Assembly (NCBI RefSeq): GCF_000974985.2
Contig: NZ_LAVA02000080.1
Coordinates: forward strand, 1 to 59,561
Direction: 5' to 3'
DNA length: 59,561 bases
DNA from: Streptomyces mangrovisoli
GTDB lineage: Bacteria; Actinomycetota; Actinomycetes; Streptomycetales; Streptomycetaceae
This document shows positions 1-8,523 of the stretch, piece by piece. Each line of letters begins with the position of its first letter. The stretch's first letter is position 1. The position numbers were made by a program, and so were the translations under genes. The notes beneath the pieces are model-generated. The model was not told the origin of the DNA, ran no database searches, and saw only the letters and a list, made by a program, of their open reading frames with translations.

Positions 1-1346
1 CCGCCCACCGGCGGCCCCCCGCCCGTCCGCCCCGGCCCGCCGCCCTCCCGGCCCCCGTCCACCGGCAGCCCTACGGCGTCCCGGCCCCCGTCCACCGGCA
101 GACGTACGGCGACTCGGCTCCCGTCCACCGGCAGACGTACGGCGACCCGGAAGCCGCCGTCCGGTCCCGGGCCGGTCGCCGCGCGGCCGCCGCAGGCCGC
201 CGCGCGCTCGCGGATCCCGATCAGCCCGTGTCCGCCCCCGCGGACGTCCGCGGGGGCGTCCGCGCGGAGGCCCGCGCCGGGGCCGGTCTCCTCGGCCGCG
301 GCGGTCCCGCCGCCCTGTCCGTCGTCCGTCACCGTCAGCGCCAATTCGTCGTCCGACCAGTCGAGTTCGACCGTAACCGAGGCGGCGTGCGCGTGTCTCA
401 CCGTGTTGGTCAGGGCCTCCTGCACCACCCGGTACGCGGCGACATCGGTGTCCGGTGGCAGCGGCCGCGGCGTACCCGTCGTCAGCAGCTCCACCCGCAG
501 CCCGGCCGACCGCCCGGCCTGCCGCAGCAGTTCGGGCAGCGCGGCGACCCCGGACTGCGGCACCCGTACCGCGCCGGGCACCGTCGGCTCCTTCAGCACC
601 CCGAGGATGCGGCGCAGTTGGCCCATCGCGTCGCGGCCCGCCGTCGCGATCGCGTCGAACGCGGCCTCCGCGCGCGCCGGATCGCCGCGCACCACGACCG
701 GGCCGGCCTCCGCCTGCACCACCATCAGGCTGACCGCGTGCGCGAGCACGTCGTGCATGTCCCGGGCGATCTGGGCGCGTTCCTGCGCGATGGCCCGCGC
801 GGTGTCCGCGGCCCGCTCCCGTTCAAGGCGCAGCGCACGGTCCTCCAGGGCGCCGGTGTAGGCGCGCTGGACGCGGGCGAGCGTCCCGAGGCCGTACGCG
901 CACAGCAGGCTCATGAGGTGGAAGGCGTACTCGAAGGGCAGCGCGTGCTCCTTGCGCTGCATCGTCACGGTGACCCCGACCAGCCAGCACACCAGCATCA
1001 GCCGCCGCTGCCAGGGCGGGGTCAGCGCGGCCAGCGTGTAGAGGACGACCAGGCCGCCGTACATCACGTCGGGCGGCGGCGCGTGGTAGACGGCCATCGC
1101 GGGCGTCGCGGCCGAGACGGCCAGCGCGGCGGTGAACGGCGCCCGCCGCCGCCAGACCAGCGGTACCGCGGTGGCGGCGCCCAGCAGCCAGCCCTGCCAG
1201 GAGAGCGGGTCGTCGCCCTCGTCGCGGAACAGCCACTGCAGGGAGACCGCGAACAGCACCAGGGCGGACAGCGCGGTGTCCACGGCGTACGGGTTCGCCG
1301 TGCGCAGCCGGGCCACGGCGGGCGCGATCCACGGATGGGCGGGCAT
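1..1346 (-). CDS. Sensor histidine kinase, NarL/DesK class (3' end cut by window edge)
   Basis: Membrane sensor kinase that would phosphorylate a NarL-type response regulator, probably encoded just beyond the window edge. Five or six hydrophobic segments lie between residues 24 and 157. They are followed by a HisKA_3 dimerisation box (RDMHDVLAHAVS, His about residue 198) and a HATPase domain with an N-box (QEALTNTVRHA) and a GxG box (GHGLIGIRER). The ATG at 1346 has a GAGGAG ribosome site and opens the protein at MPAHPWIAP. The normal HATPase end (FRVAVRLPVDG) is followed by a tail made of three 11-residue near-repeats, still open at the edge, so the C-terminus is unknown. The ligand cannot be told from sequence. 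Family call is firm. Confidence 0.9.
   Translation of the reverse strand, partial: MPAHPWIAPAVARLRTANPYAVDTALSALVLFAVSLQWLFRDEGDDPLSWQGWLLGAATAVPLVWRRRAPFTAALAVSAATPAMAVYHAPPPDVMYGGLVVLYTLAALTPPWQRRLMLVCWLVGVTVTMQRKEHALPFEYAFHLMSLLCAYGLGTLARVQRAYTGALEDRALRLERERAADTARAIAQERAQIARDMHDVLAHAVSLMVVQAEAGPVVVRGDPARAEAAFDAIATAGRDAMGQLRRILGVLKEPTVPGAVRVPQSGVAALPELLRQAGRSAGLRVELLTTGTPRPLPPDTDVAAYRVVQEALTNTVRHAHAASVTVELDWSDDELALTVTDDGQGGGTAAAEETGPGAGLRADAPADVRGGGHGLIGIRERAAACGGRAATGPGPDGGFRVAVRLPVDGSRVAVRLPVDGGRDAVGLPVDGGREGGGPGRTGGGPPVG
51..149 (-). repeat. Three 33-bp tandem repeats in the kinase tail
   Basis: Three in-frame units of 33 bp (149-117, 116-84, 83-51) encode RVAVRLPVDGS, RVAVRLPVDGG and RDAVGLPVDGG. 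The first unit is the normal last strand of the ATPase domain and the others look like copies added after it. Confidence 0.85.
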
Positions 1347-1457
1347 GGGCGGCTCCTCGGGCCGGGGCCGTCCCAGTATCGCGAGCCGGCCGCCGCCGGG
1401 GCCTCGCCGGTGCGGGGGATTCCGTGGGCCCGGGCCGAAGTGCCGCCCGCGCGCCGG

Positions 1458-2219
1458 TCACTGGAGGACCCGTGCCCCCGGCTGCCACCCGAGCCCCCGC
1501 GAGATGCCGCGCGCCGCGAGCCGTACGGCCGGTATCAGGGCCGGGGTCCGCGCGTCCGCCTCGGGCACCACGACCGACACGGCGGCGACCACCGTTCCGT
1601 CGGCTCCGCGCACCGGGGCGGCCACCGACAGGGCGTCCTCCGTCACCTGACGGCTGCTCACTGCCGTTCCGGTGCGCCGGACTTCGGCCAGGGTCCGGCG
1701 CAGCCGTACCGGATCGGTGATCGTGTGCGGGGTGAACGCCTCCAACGGCCGTTCCCGGTAGGCCTCCTGCAGCGCGTGGTCGCCGTGCGCGAGCAGCACC
1801 AGGCCGACGCCCGTGGCGTGCAGGGGCCAGCGCGCGCCCACCCGGATGTGCACGCCGACCGAGGAGCGTCCCGCGATCCACTCGATGTAGACGACCTCCG
1901 TGCCGTCCCGCACCGCCAGTTGCACGTTCTCGTGCGTGGCCTCGTAGAGGTCCTCCAGATACGGCAGCGCCACCTGCCGCAGCGCCAGGCCGCGCGGCGC
2001 GAGGGCCGCGACCTCCCACAGCCTGAGCCCCACGTGGTACACGCCGTCGGCGTCCCGCTCCAGCGCGCCCCACGAGGTCAGCGCGGCCACCAGGCGGTGC
2101 GCGGTGGACAGGGTGAGCCCGGCCCGGCGGCTTATGTCGGTCAGGGAGAGCGCCGGGTGGGCGTGGTCGAACGCGGCGAGCACCGACAGCAGCCGCTCGG
2201 GTGCGGATCGGTCGCTCAT
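1458..2219 (-). CDS. IclR family transcriptional regulator
   Basis: 253-residue DNA-binding regulator. An N-terminal winged helix-turn-helix (about residues 5-65, with SLTDISRRAGLTLSTAHRLV) is followed by the IclR effector-binding domain (YLEDLYEATHENVQLAV onwards, with the usual ATGVGLVLLA stretch). The ATG at 2219 overlaps the TGA of the upstream MarR gene in an ATGA, so the two regulators should be translationally coupled. The effector is not evident and no catabolic gene sits directly beside it; the nearest metabolic genes are the glycosidases beyond 3686. Family call is firm, target unknown. Confidence 0.92.
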   Translation of the reverse strand: MSDRSAPERLLSVLAAFDHAHPALSLTDISRRAGLTLSTAHRLVAALTSWGALERDADGVYHVGLRLWEVAALAPRGLALRQVALPYLEDLYEATHENVQLAVRDGTEVVYIEWIAGRSSVGVHIRVGARWPLHATGVGLVLLAHGDHALQEAYRERPLEAFTPHTITDPVRLRRTLAEVRRTGTAVSSRQVTEDALSVAAPVRGADGTVVAAVSVVVPEADARTPALIPAVRLAARGISRGLGWQPGARVLQ

Positions 2220-2794
2220 GGCCGGTCGGCCACGCGCAGCAACAGCCGGTGCAGGATGCGGCGTTCGACGGGGTCGAGCGGGGCAAGGAGTTCGTCGGTC
2301 ACCCGCGGGCCGGCCGTGTCGTGCTCGCGCAGGAACGCGTGGCCGTCCCCGGTGAGCACGACGATGCGCCTGCGGCGGTCGGCGAAGGCGACCCGGCGCT
2401 CGGCGAGACCCCGCTTCTCCAGGTCGTCGACGAGGCCCACGATCGCGCTCGGGTCGTAGCCGAGGCGGGCGCTCAACTCCCGCTGGAGGGCGCCCTCGCC
2501 GCTCTCCAGGAAGCGCAGCACCGCGTAGTGGCGCAGCCGTAGACCCGAGTCCTGGAGGAACGCGTTGAACAACTGGCCCGAGCGCAGGCCCAGTCGGTAG
2601 AGCAGATAGCCGGTGTCGGCGTACAGCGTGCGCATCCACGGCTCGTCCGCGTCGATCGGGGTCGGATGGGGCGTGTGCTGGCCGGTGATGGCGGGCTCCT
2701 CGGTCTCGGCCCCGTGCGTAGGGCGGCGGGCGTCGAAGCGATTCCAGCATGACGCACCTGCCCCACGACGACCATCCCGCGGGCTGATCCTCAT
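2216..2794 (-). CDS. MarR family transcriptional regulator (start uncertain)
   Basis: Winged-helix MarR protein: a dimerisation helix (LLYRLGLRSGQLFNAFLQ), the DNA-binding core (ELSARLGYDPSAIVGLVDDLEKRGL) and the wing with its Asp-Arg pair (FADRRRRIVVLTGDG). It ends in an ATGA overlap with the IclR gene. The start is unclear. ATG 2794 is preceded only by a weak AGGGG two bases away. The only well-placed ribosome site (AGGAG, 2696-2700) lies six bases before an in-frame ATC at 2689. An ATG at the MRTLYADTG stretch would give a shorter protein. The longest open frame extends into tandem repeats at 2831-2930, which are unlikely to be translated. Confidence 0.85.
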   Translation of the reverse strand: MRISPRDGRRGAGASCWNRFDARRPTHGAETEEPAITGQHTPHPTPIDADEPWMRTLYADTGYLLYRLGLRSGQLFNAFLQDSGLRLRHYAVLRFLESGEGALQRELSARLGYDPSAIVGLVDDLEKRGLAERRVAFADRRRRIVVLTGDGHAFLREHDTAGPRVTDELLAPLDPVERRILHRLLLRVADRP

Positions 2795-2830
2795 CGCCCC
2801 TGGTCCGGCCCCTGCGTCGGAACGGCCCCG

Positions 2831-2930
2831 GGGGCGTGGGTCAGCGGCGGACCGTCCTCCCCCGGGGCGTGGGTCAGCAGCGGACCAGCCTCCCCCGGGG
2901 CGTGGGTCAGCAGCGGACCAGCCTCCCCGC
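2831..2930. repeat. Three 33-bp tandem repeats upstream of the MarR gene
   Basis: The phrase GCGTGGGTCAGC recurs at 2834, 2867 and 2900, an exact 33-bp period, with flanks GCGGACC and CCTCCCCC also repeated. It lies between the MarR gene and the beta-galactosidase remnant. Confidence 0.85.
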
Positions 2931-3460
2931 AACCTCACCACCGGCTACCGGGACCCCGCTCCGCACGACCGGCCCGACGGCGTCGACGTCGACGCCGACC
3001 GGTTTCACCGGACCGACGCCCGGGGACGGGCGGCTCCCGGCCGGCCCGCGCAGGCGTGTCCGCGGTGCGCACACCACGGTTCCGCGCGGCGCCCACGGCC
3101 GGGCCTCGGCGAGCGTCACCCAGAGCGTCAGCCACGCCTCGCCGCCCTCCGCGGGCACCGCGAACGGCAGCGGCACCGCGGCCGTCTCGCCGGGCCGCAG
3201 ATCGGGCAGCCGGGCCGGCCCGGTCAGGGTTCGCCCGTCGGCGAGGGCGAGCCGCCACTCGCCGGCCAGCCCGCCGAGGCCGGGCAGTCGCCGGTGGTTG
3301 CCCACGACCACGCCCTCGTGCCGGTGGCACTTGATCCACACCGGCGCGGCGGTCCCGCGCTCGTGCGGCCCGGCGTGCGGGCGCGGGGCAGGTCTGCGGT
3401 CGATCACATACCGGACGATGCCCTGCCACCGGAACACCGGGATGAACCCGCCCTGAAGGA
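2907..3460 (-). pseudogene. Remnant of a GH2 beta-galactosidase (LacZ) C-terminal region
   Basis: The minus strand keeps an open frame resembling the fourth (immunoglobulin-like) domain of LacZ-type beta-galactosidases: VWIKCHRHEGVVVGN, LAGEWRLALADGR, LPDLRPGETAAVPLPF, EGGEAWLTLWVTLAEA and APRGTVVCAP. These match the usual run of strands before the small LacZ domain. Beyond it the trace VGVDVDAVG fits the start of the next domain, then similarity stops. The catalytic TIM barrel (several hundred residues) is absent upstream. No convincing start or ribosome site exists. It is best read as a decayed fragment. The beta-galactosidase assignment rests on recalled family patterns, not a search. Confidence 0.6.
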
Positions 3461-3685
3461 CCGACGTCGGCTCGACGGCCGCCGGGAGGTTACCGGGAGG
3501 GCACCCGCCGGGGCGCATGGGGCGTCGGCGCCCACCCACCCCCCCACACACACAAGATCCCGCCCCCTCCGGGCATGGCGTGGGTCCGTCCGTGTGGTGG
3601 GGTGGACATGCTGGTGGTCGACGCCTCCGTCGGTGCGGTGCCGCCGGGGGCCGGGCCGATGTGAGCGTGGCAGGAAGGTGCAGGC

Positions 3686-5023
3686 GTGAAGCTGACGATT
3701 CTGGGCGGCGGCGGATTCCGCGTACCGCTGGTGTACGGGGCGCTGCTCGCGGACCGCGGCGAGGGCCGCGTCACCCGCGTCGTGCTGCACGACCTCGACG
3801 CGGACCGGCTCGCCGCGGTGACCCGGGTCCTCGCCGAACAGGCCGCGGACGTCGCCGACGCCCCCGAGGTCACCGCCACCACCGATCTCGACGAGGCCCT
3901 GCGCGGCAGCGACTTCGTGTTCTCCGCGATCCGTGTCGGCGGGCTCGCGGGCCGCGCCGAGGACGAGCGGGTCGCCCTCGCGCAGGGCGTCCTCGGCCAG
4001 GAGACGGTCGGCGCGGGCGGCATCGCCTACGGCCTGCGCACGGTGCCGGTCGCCGTCGACATCGCGCGCCGCGTGGCCCGGCTCGCCCCGGACGCGTGGG
4101 TCATCAACTTCACCAACCCCGCCGGCCTGGTGACCGAGGCCATGTCCCGCCATCTCGGCGACCGTGTCATCGGCATCTGCGACTCCCCGGTCGGCCTCGG
4201 CCGCCGCGTCGCGCGCGTGCTCGGCGCGGACCCGCGGCAGGCGTGGATCGACTACGTCGGCCTCAACCACCTCGGCTGGGTGCGCGCCCTGCGCGTCGAC
4301 GGACGGGACGAACTCCCGCGCCTGCTCGCGGACTCGGACCTGCTCGGCTCCTTCGAGGAGGGCAGGCTGTTCGGGGCGGACTGGCTGCGTGCGCTCGGCG
4401 CGATCCCCAACGAGTACCTGCACTACTACTACTTCAACCGCGAGACCGTCCGCGCCTACCAGGAGGCGAAGCAGACCCGCGGCGCCTTCCTCCGCGACCA
4501 GCAGGCCGGCTTCTACGCCGAGGCCCTGCGGCCCGGCGCCTCCGCGCTGGACGCCTGGGACCGCACCCGCGCCGAGCGCGAGGCGACGTACATGGCGGAG
4601 AACCGGGAGAGCGCGGGCGCGGGCGAACGCGAGGCCGACGATCTCTCCGGTGGCTACGAGAAGGTCGCGCTCGCCCTCATGCGGGCCATCGCGCGCGACG
4701 AGCGCGCCACGCTGATCCTCAACGTCCGCAACCGGCACACCCTTTCGGCGCTGGACGCGGACGCGGTGATCGAGGTGCCCTGCCTGGTCGGCGCGAGCGG
4801 CGCGCACCCGTTCGCCGTCGACCCGCTGCCCGGCCACGCCACCGGCCTGGTCTGCGCGGTGAAGGCGGTCGAGCGGGAGGTGCTCGCCGCGGCGGAGTCC
4901 GGGTCCCGGGCGACGGCCGTCAAGGCGTTCGCGCTGCACCCGCTCGTCGACTCCGTGACCGTCGCCCGGCGTCTCGTCGAGGGCTACACCGAGGTCCACC
5001 CTGGGCTTGCGTACCTCCGGTAG
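3686..5023 (+). CDS. GH4 glycosidase, 6-phospho-beta-glucosidase type
   Basis: 445-residue NAD- and metal-dependent glycosidase of family GH4, cytoplasmic. The Rossmann start MKLTILGGGGFRVPLVYGAL binds NAD. NFTNPAG, the metal-ligand Cys in GICDSPVGL and the metal-ligand His in GLNHLGW are present. The family works by C3 oxidation and syn-elimination and usually acts on 6-phosphorylated glycosides, though several actinobacterial members act on unphosphorylated ones. GTG at 3686 is chosen because AGGAAGG sits 8 bases before it and the nucleotide-binding strand starts at once. It is followed 71 bases later by an alpha-mannosidase gene on the same strand, so a shared glycan role is likely. Confidence 0.9.
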   Translation: MKLTILGGGGFRVPLVYGALLADRGEGRVTRVVLHDLDADRLAAVTRVLAEQAADVADAPEVTATTDLDEALRGSDFVFSAIRVGGLAGRAEDERVALAQGVLGQETVGAGGIAYGLRTVPVAVDIARRVARLAPDAWVINFTNPAGLVTEAMSRHLGDRVIGICDSPVGLGRRVARVLGADPRQAWIDYVGLNHLGWVRALRVDGRDELPRLLADSDLLGSFEEGRLFGADWLRALGAIPNEYLHYYYFNRETVRAYQEAKQTRGAFLRDQQAGFYAEALRPGASALDAWDRTRAEREATYMAENRESAGAGEREADDLSGGYEKVALALMRAIARDERATLILNVRNRHTLSALDADAVIEVPCLVGASGAHPFAVDPLPGHATGLVCAVKAVEREVLAAAESGSRATAVKAFALHPLVDSVTVARRLVEGYTEVHPGLAYLR

Positions 5024-5094
5024 ACGGCCCCTCGGCCACCCACTGTCCACGAGCCAGCCCCGTTCACCGTCCCACCGGCCCACGGGAGACCCTG

Positions 5095-8000
5095 ATGCAC
5101 GACGAGAGCCGCCGGATCGAACAGCGCGTCGAGCGCCTGCACAGCCAGCGAGTCAAGCCCGCCGTCCACGCCGTCACCGTCCCGCTGGAGGTGTCCGCGT
5201 GGCAGGCGCCGGGGGAGCCCGTGCCCTTCGAGGAGGCCGCGGCAGCGCCGTACGCCCCCTTCGCGGTCGACACCCCCTGGGGCCCGCCCTGGGGGACGAC
5301 CTGGTTCCGGACGTCCGGCACCGTGCCGGAGAACTGGGCGGGCCGCCGCGTGGAGGCCGTCTTCGACCTCGGGTTCGTGTCCGCCTGGCCCGGCAACCAG
5401 GCCGAGGCCCTGGTCCACCGCCTCGACGGCACTCCGCTGAAGGCCGTCAACCCGCTGAACCAGTACGTGCCGATCGCCCGCCCCGCGGCCGGCGGGGAGC
5501 GCGTCGACCTCCTGCTGGAGGCGGCCTCCAACCCCGACATCCTCGCCGACGGCTTCGCGCACCCGACCCCGCTCGGCGACGTCCTGACGGCCGGGGACGC
5601 GCCCCTGTACGTGTTCCGGCGCGCCGACCTCGCCGTGCTCGACGAGGACGTCTGGCATCTCGACCTCGACCTCCAGGTGCTGCGCGAACTCATGGCGCAG
5701 CTCGGCGGGCACGAGCCCCGCCGGCACGAGATCCTGCACGCCCTGGACCGCGCCATGGACCTGCTGGACCTCGACGACGTGTCCGGCTCCGCGGCCGCGG
5801 CGCGCGAGGCGCTGCGCCCGGTGCTCGCCCGGCCCGCGCACGCCAGCGCCCATGTCCTGTCCGGGGTCGGGCACGCCCACATCGACACCGCGTGGCTGTG
5901 GCCGATGCGGGAGACCCGGCGCAAGACCGCCCGCACCTTCTCCAACGTGACGTCGCTCGCCGACGAGTACGAGGAACTGGTCTTCGCCTGCTCGCAGGCC
6001 CAGCAGTACGCGTGGGTGCGCGAGGGGCATCCGCAGGTGTGGGCCCGCATCAAGGAGGCGGTGAAGAAGGGCCAGTGGGCGCCGGTCGGCGGCATGTGGG
6101 TGGAGGCGGACGGCAATCTGCCCGGCGGCGAGGCGCTGGCCCGCCAGCTCGTGCACGGCAAGCGGTTCTTCATGGAGCACTTCGGCATCGAGACCAAGGG
6201 CGTGTGGCTGCCGGACTCCTTCGGCTACACCGCGGCCTATCCGCAGCTCGCCCGGCTCGCGGGCAACGAGTGGTTCCTCACCCAGAAGATCTCCTGGAAC
6301 CAGACCAACAGGTTCCCGCACCACACCTTCTGGTGGGAGGGCATCGACGGCACCCGCATCTTCACGCACTTCCCGCCCATCGACACCTACAACGCCTCCT
6401 TCTCCGGCGAGGAGTTGGCGCGCGCGGTGCGCAACTACGCGGAAAAGGGCGGCGCGACCCGGTCCCTCGCCCCCTTCGGCTGGGGCGACGGCGGCGGCGG
6501 ACCCACCCGCGAGATCCTCGAACGGGCCCGCCGGCTGGGGGACCTGGAGGGCTCGGCGAAGGTCGAGATCGAGCACCCCGACGCGTTCTTCGCCAAGGCC
6601 CTGGCCGAGTACCCGGACGCGCCGGTGTGGGCGGGCGAGCTCTATCTGGAGCTGCACCGCGCCACCTACACCACCCAGGCCCGCACCAAGCAGGGCAACC
6701 GCCGCAGCGAACACCTGCTGCGCGAGGCTGAGCTGTGGGCGGCCACGGCGGCGATCCACGCGCCCGGTCACGCGTATCCGTACGACGCCCTCGACCGGTT
6801 GTGGAAGGAAGTGCTGCTGCACCAGTTCCACGACATCCTGCCGGGCTCCTCGATCGCCTGGGTGCACCGCGAGGCCGAGGCCGCCTACGCCCGCATCGCA
6901 CGCGAACTGGAGGCGCTGACGGCCGAGTCCGTCGCCGCGCTGGGCGCGGGCGGCCCGCAGGTGTTCAACGCGGGCCCGTACGACCGCGCCGAGGTGATCC
7001 GCACCCCCGAGGGCGCCCCGGTCCACGTGGCGGTACCGGCGGGTGGCAGCGCGCCCCTGGCGCAGGACGGCGCGCCCCCGCGGTCCGTGACCGTCGCCGG
7101 GCGCGTCCTCGACAACGGCCTCGTGCGCGTCGAGGTGGCCCCGGACGGCACCCTGGCCTCCGTCCGCGACCTGCGCGCCGACCGTGAGGTCCTCGCCGGC
7201 GCGGGCAACCTGCTGCGGCTCCACACCGACCTGCCCAACCACTGGGACGCCTGGGACATCGACAAGCACTACCTGAGCCGGTACACCGACCTGCTGGAGA
7301 CGGACGCGGTGACGGTCGTCGAGGACCACCCGCTGCTCGGCGCGATCCGCGTGGCGCGGAGCTTCGGCAAGGGGTCACGGATCACGCAGACGATCACCCT
7401 GCGGGCGGGCAGCCCCCGCGTCGACTTCGAGACCGAGATCGACTGGCACGAGACGGAGAAGATCCTCAAGGCGGCCTTCCCGGTGGACGTGCGCGCCGCG
7501 CATTCCTCGGCGGAGATCCAGTTCGGCCACGTCCAGCGGCCCACCCACACCAACACCAGCTGGGAGGCGGCCCGTTTCGAGGTCTCCGGCCACCGCTGGG
7601 TGCACGTCGGCGAACCCGGGTACGGCGTGGCGGTCGTCAACGACTCGACCTACGGCCACGACGTGACCCGCACGGTCCGCGACGACGGAGGCACGACGAC
7701 CACGGTCCGGCTCAGCCTGGTGCGCGCCCCGCGCGTCCCCGACCCGGAGGCCGACCAGGGCCGCCACCGCTTCACGTACGCGCTGCTGCCCGGGGCGCGC
7801 ATCGAGGACGCGGTGGCCGCGGGCTACGCCCTCAACCTGCCTCTGCGCGTGGCCGGTTCGGCGGGCGCCCCGCGCCCGGTGGTCTCCGTCGCGGGCGAGG
7901 GCGTGACCGTCGAGGCGGTCAAGCTCGCCGACGACCGCTCGGGCGATGTCGTCGTACGGCTCTACGAGTCGAGGGGCGGCCGGGCGAGCGGCGTGCTGCG

Positions 8001-8151
8001 CACCGGGTTCCCGCTCGCGGGCGCCGAGGTCACCGATCTGCTGGAGCGGCGTCTGACGGACGCGCCGCTCGACGGCGAGGACGAAGTGCCGGTCGCGCTG
8101 CGGCCGTTCCAGATCCTGACGTTGCGGCTGCGCCGGGCCGGACGGGGATGA
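5095..8151 (+). CDS. GH38 alpha-mannosidase
   Basis: 1018-residue zinc-dependent retaining alpha-mannosidase, cytoplasmic by lack of a signal peptide. An N-terminal beta domain (about residues 1-250) is followed by the catalytic core: HAHIDTAWLWP carries the zinc-binding His and Asp, and WLPDSFGYTAAYP carries the nucleophile Asp. A three-helix domain (RSEHLLREAELWAATAA, HQFHDILPGSSI) and the C-terminal beta-sandwich domains follow. ATG 5095 follows GGGAGACCCTG. It lies just after the GH4 gene and probably degrades mannose-containing oligosaccharides with it. Length is normal for bacterial GH38. Confidence 0.95.
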   Translation: MHDESRRIEQRVERLHSQRVKPAVHAVTVPLEVSAWQAPGEPVPFEEAAAAPYAPFAVDTPWGPPWGTTWFRTSGTVPENWAGRRVEAVFDLGFVSAWPGNQAEALVHRLDGTPLKAVNPLNQYVPIARPAAGGERVDLLLEAASNPDILADGFAHPTPLGDVLTAGDAPLYVFRRADLAVLDEDVWHLDLDLQVLRELMAQLGGHEPRRHEILHALDRAMDLLDLDDVSGSAAAAREALRPVLARPAHASAHVLSGVGHAHIDTAWLWPMRETRRKTARTFSNVTSLADEYEELVFACSQAQQYAWVREGHPQVWARIKEAVKKGQWAPVGGMWVEADGNLPGGEALARQLVHGKRFFMEHFGIETKGVWLPDSFGYTAAYPQLARLAGNEWFLTQKISWNQTNRFPHHTFWWEGIDGTRIFTHFPPIDTYNASFSGEELARAVRNYAEKGGATRSLAPFGWGDGGGGPTREILERARRLGDLEGSAKVEIEHPDAFFAKALAEYPDAPVWAGELYLELHRATYTTQARTKQGNRRSEHLLREAELWAATAAIHAPGHAYPYDALDRLWKEVLLHQFHDILPGSSIAWVHREAEAAYARIARELEALTAESVAALGAGGPQVFNAGPYDRAEVIRTPEGAPVHVAVPAGGSAPLAQDGAPPRSVTVAGRVLDNGLVRVEVAPDGTLASVRDLRADREVLAGAGNLLRLHTDLPNHWDAWDIDKHYLSRYTDLLETDAVTVVEDHPLLGAIRVARSFGKGSRITQTITLRAGSPRVDFETEIDWHETEKILKAAFPVDVRAAHSSAEIQFGHVQRPTHTNTSWEAARFEVSGHRWVHVGEPGYGVAVVNDSTYGHDVTRTVRDDGGTTTTVRLSLVRAPRVPDPEADQGRHRFTYALLPGARIEDAVAAGYALNLPLRVAGSAGAPRPVVSVAGEGVTVEAVKLADDRSGDVVVRLYESRGGRASGVLRTGFPLAGAEVTDLLERRLTDAPLDGEDEVPVALRPFQILTLRLRRAGRG

Positions 8152-8523
8152 CATGACACGGGCCGCGGCGCGTCCCGAGGACGTCGTTCGGGTCGGCCGG
8201 TCGCTCCCCGTGACCGCGGCCGGCCGACCCGATCCCCCGTACCCCCGTGGTGGGTCCCTCGTTCCCCCGTGGGACCCGTGCTTCCCCCAGGTGGTGCTTC
8301 CCCCGTCGGTCCCCCGCGCTTCCCCCGGGTTTCCGATCCCCCGTCGTTCTGTTCTGTCATCAAGAGCGCCCGGCCCGGGCCCTGATACACCCTCGTGCGA
8401 AGAAATCCCGAAATTTTGCGGGGAGTCGGACGACGAAGTCCCCCCGGCCCAGGAACCGGGGGGACGCCTTCGGGTGGTGCGGGCCGGCGGATCAGCCGGC
8501 CGGTGGGCCGGGCCGAGGTCCGG
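8152..8523. other. Gene-free stretch with C-run array and terminator
   Basis: No supported gene. 8240-8345 contains at least eight runs of four or five C, mostly in TTCCCCC or TCCCCCGT contexts, so the minus strand could fold into G-quadruplexes. 8380-8430 is unusually AT-rich for this DNA (GAAATCCCGAAATTTTG). A strong hairpin at 8438-8465 separates the two convergent genes. Confidence 0.7.
8438..8465. terminator. Hairpin between alpha-mannosidase and chitinase genes
   Basis: Perfect 10-bp inverted repeat GTCCCCCCGG / CCGGGGGGAC with an 8-base loop. It is placed between convergent genes, so it could end transcription from both sides. There is no U-tract, as is common in actinobacteria. Confidence 0.75.

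Noticed and set aside
228..2459. Long plus-strand frame opposite the kinase and regulators
   Set aside because: High Arg/Gly shadow; the minus strand encodes clear HATPase, IclR and MarR domains.
3517..5094. Upstream in-frame extension of the alpha-mannosidase
   Set aside because: It is the shadow of the GH4 gene in a different frame; ATG 5095 gives the normal family start.
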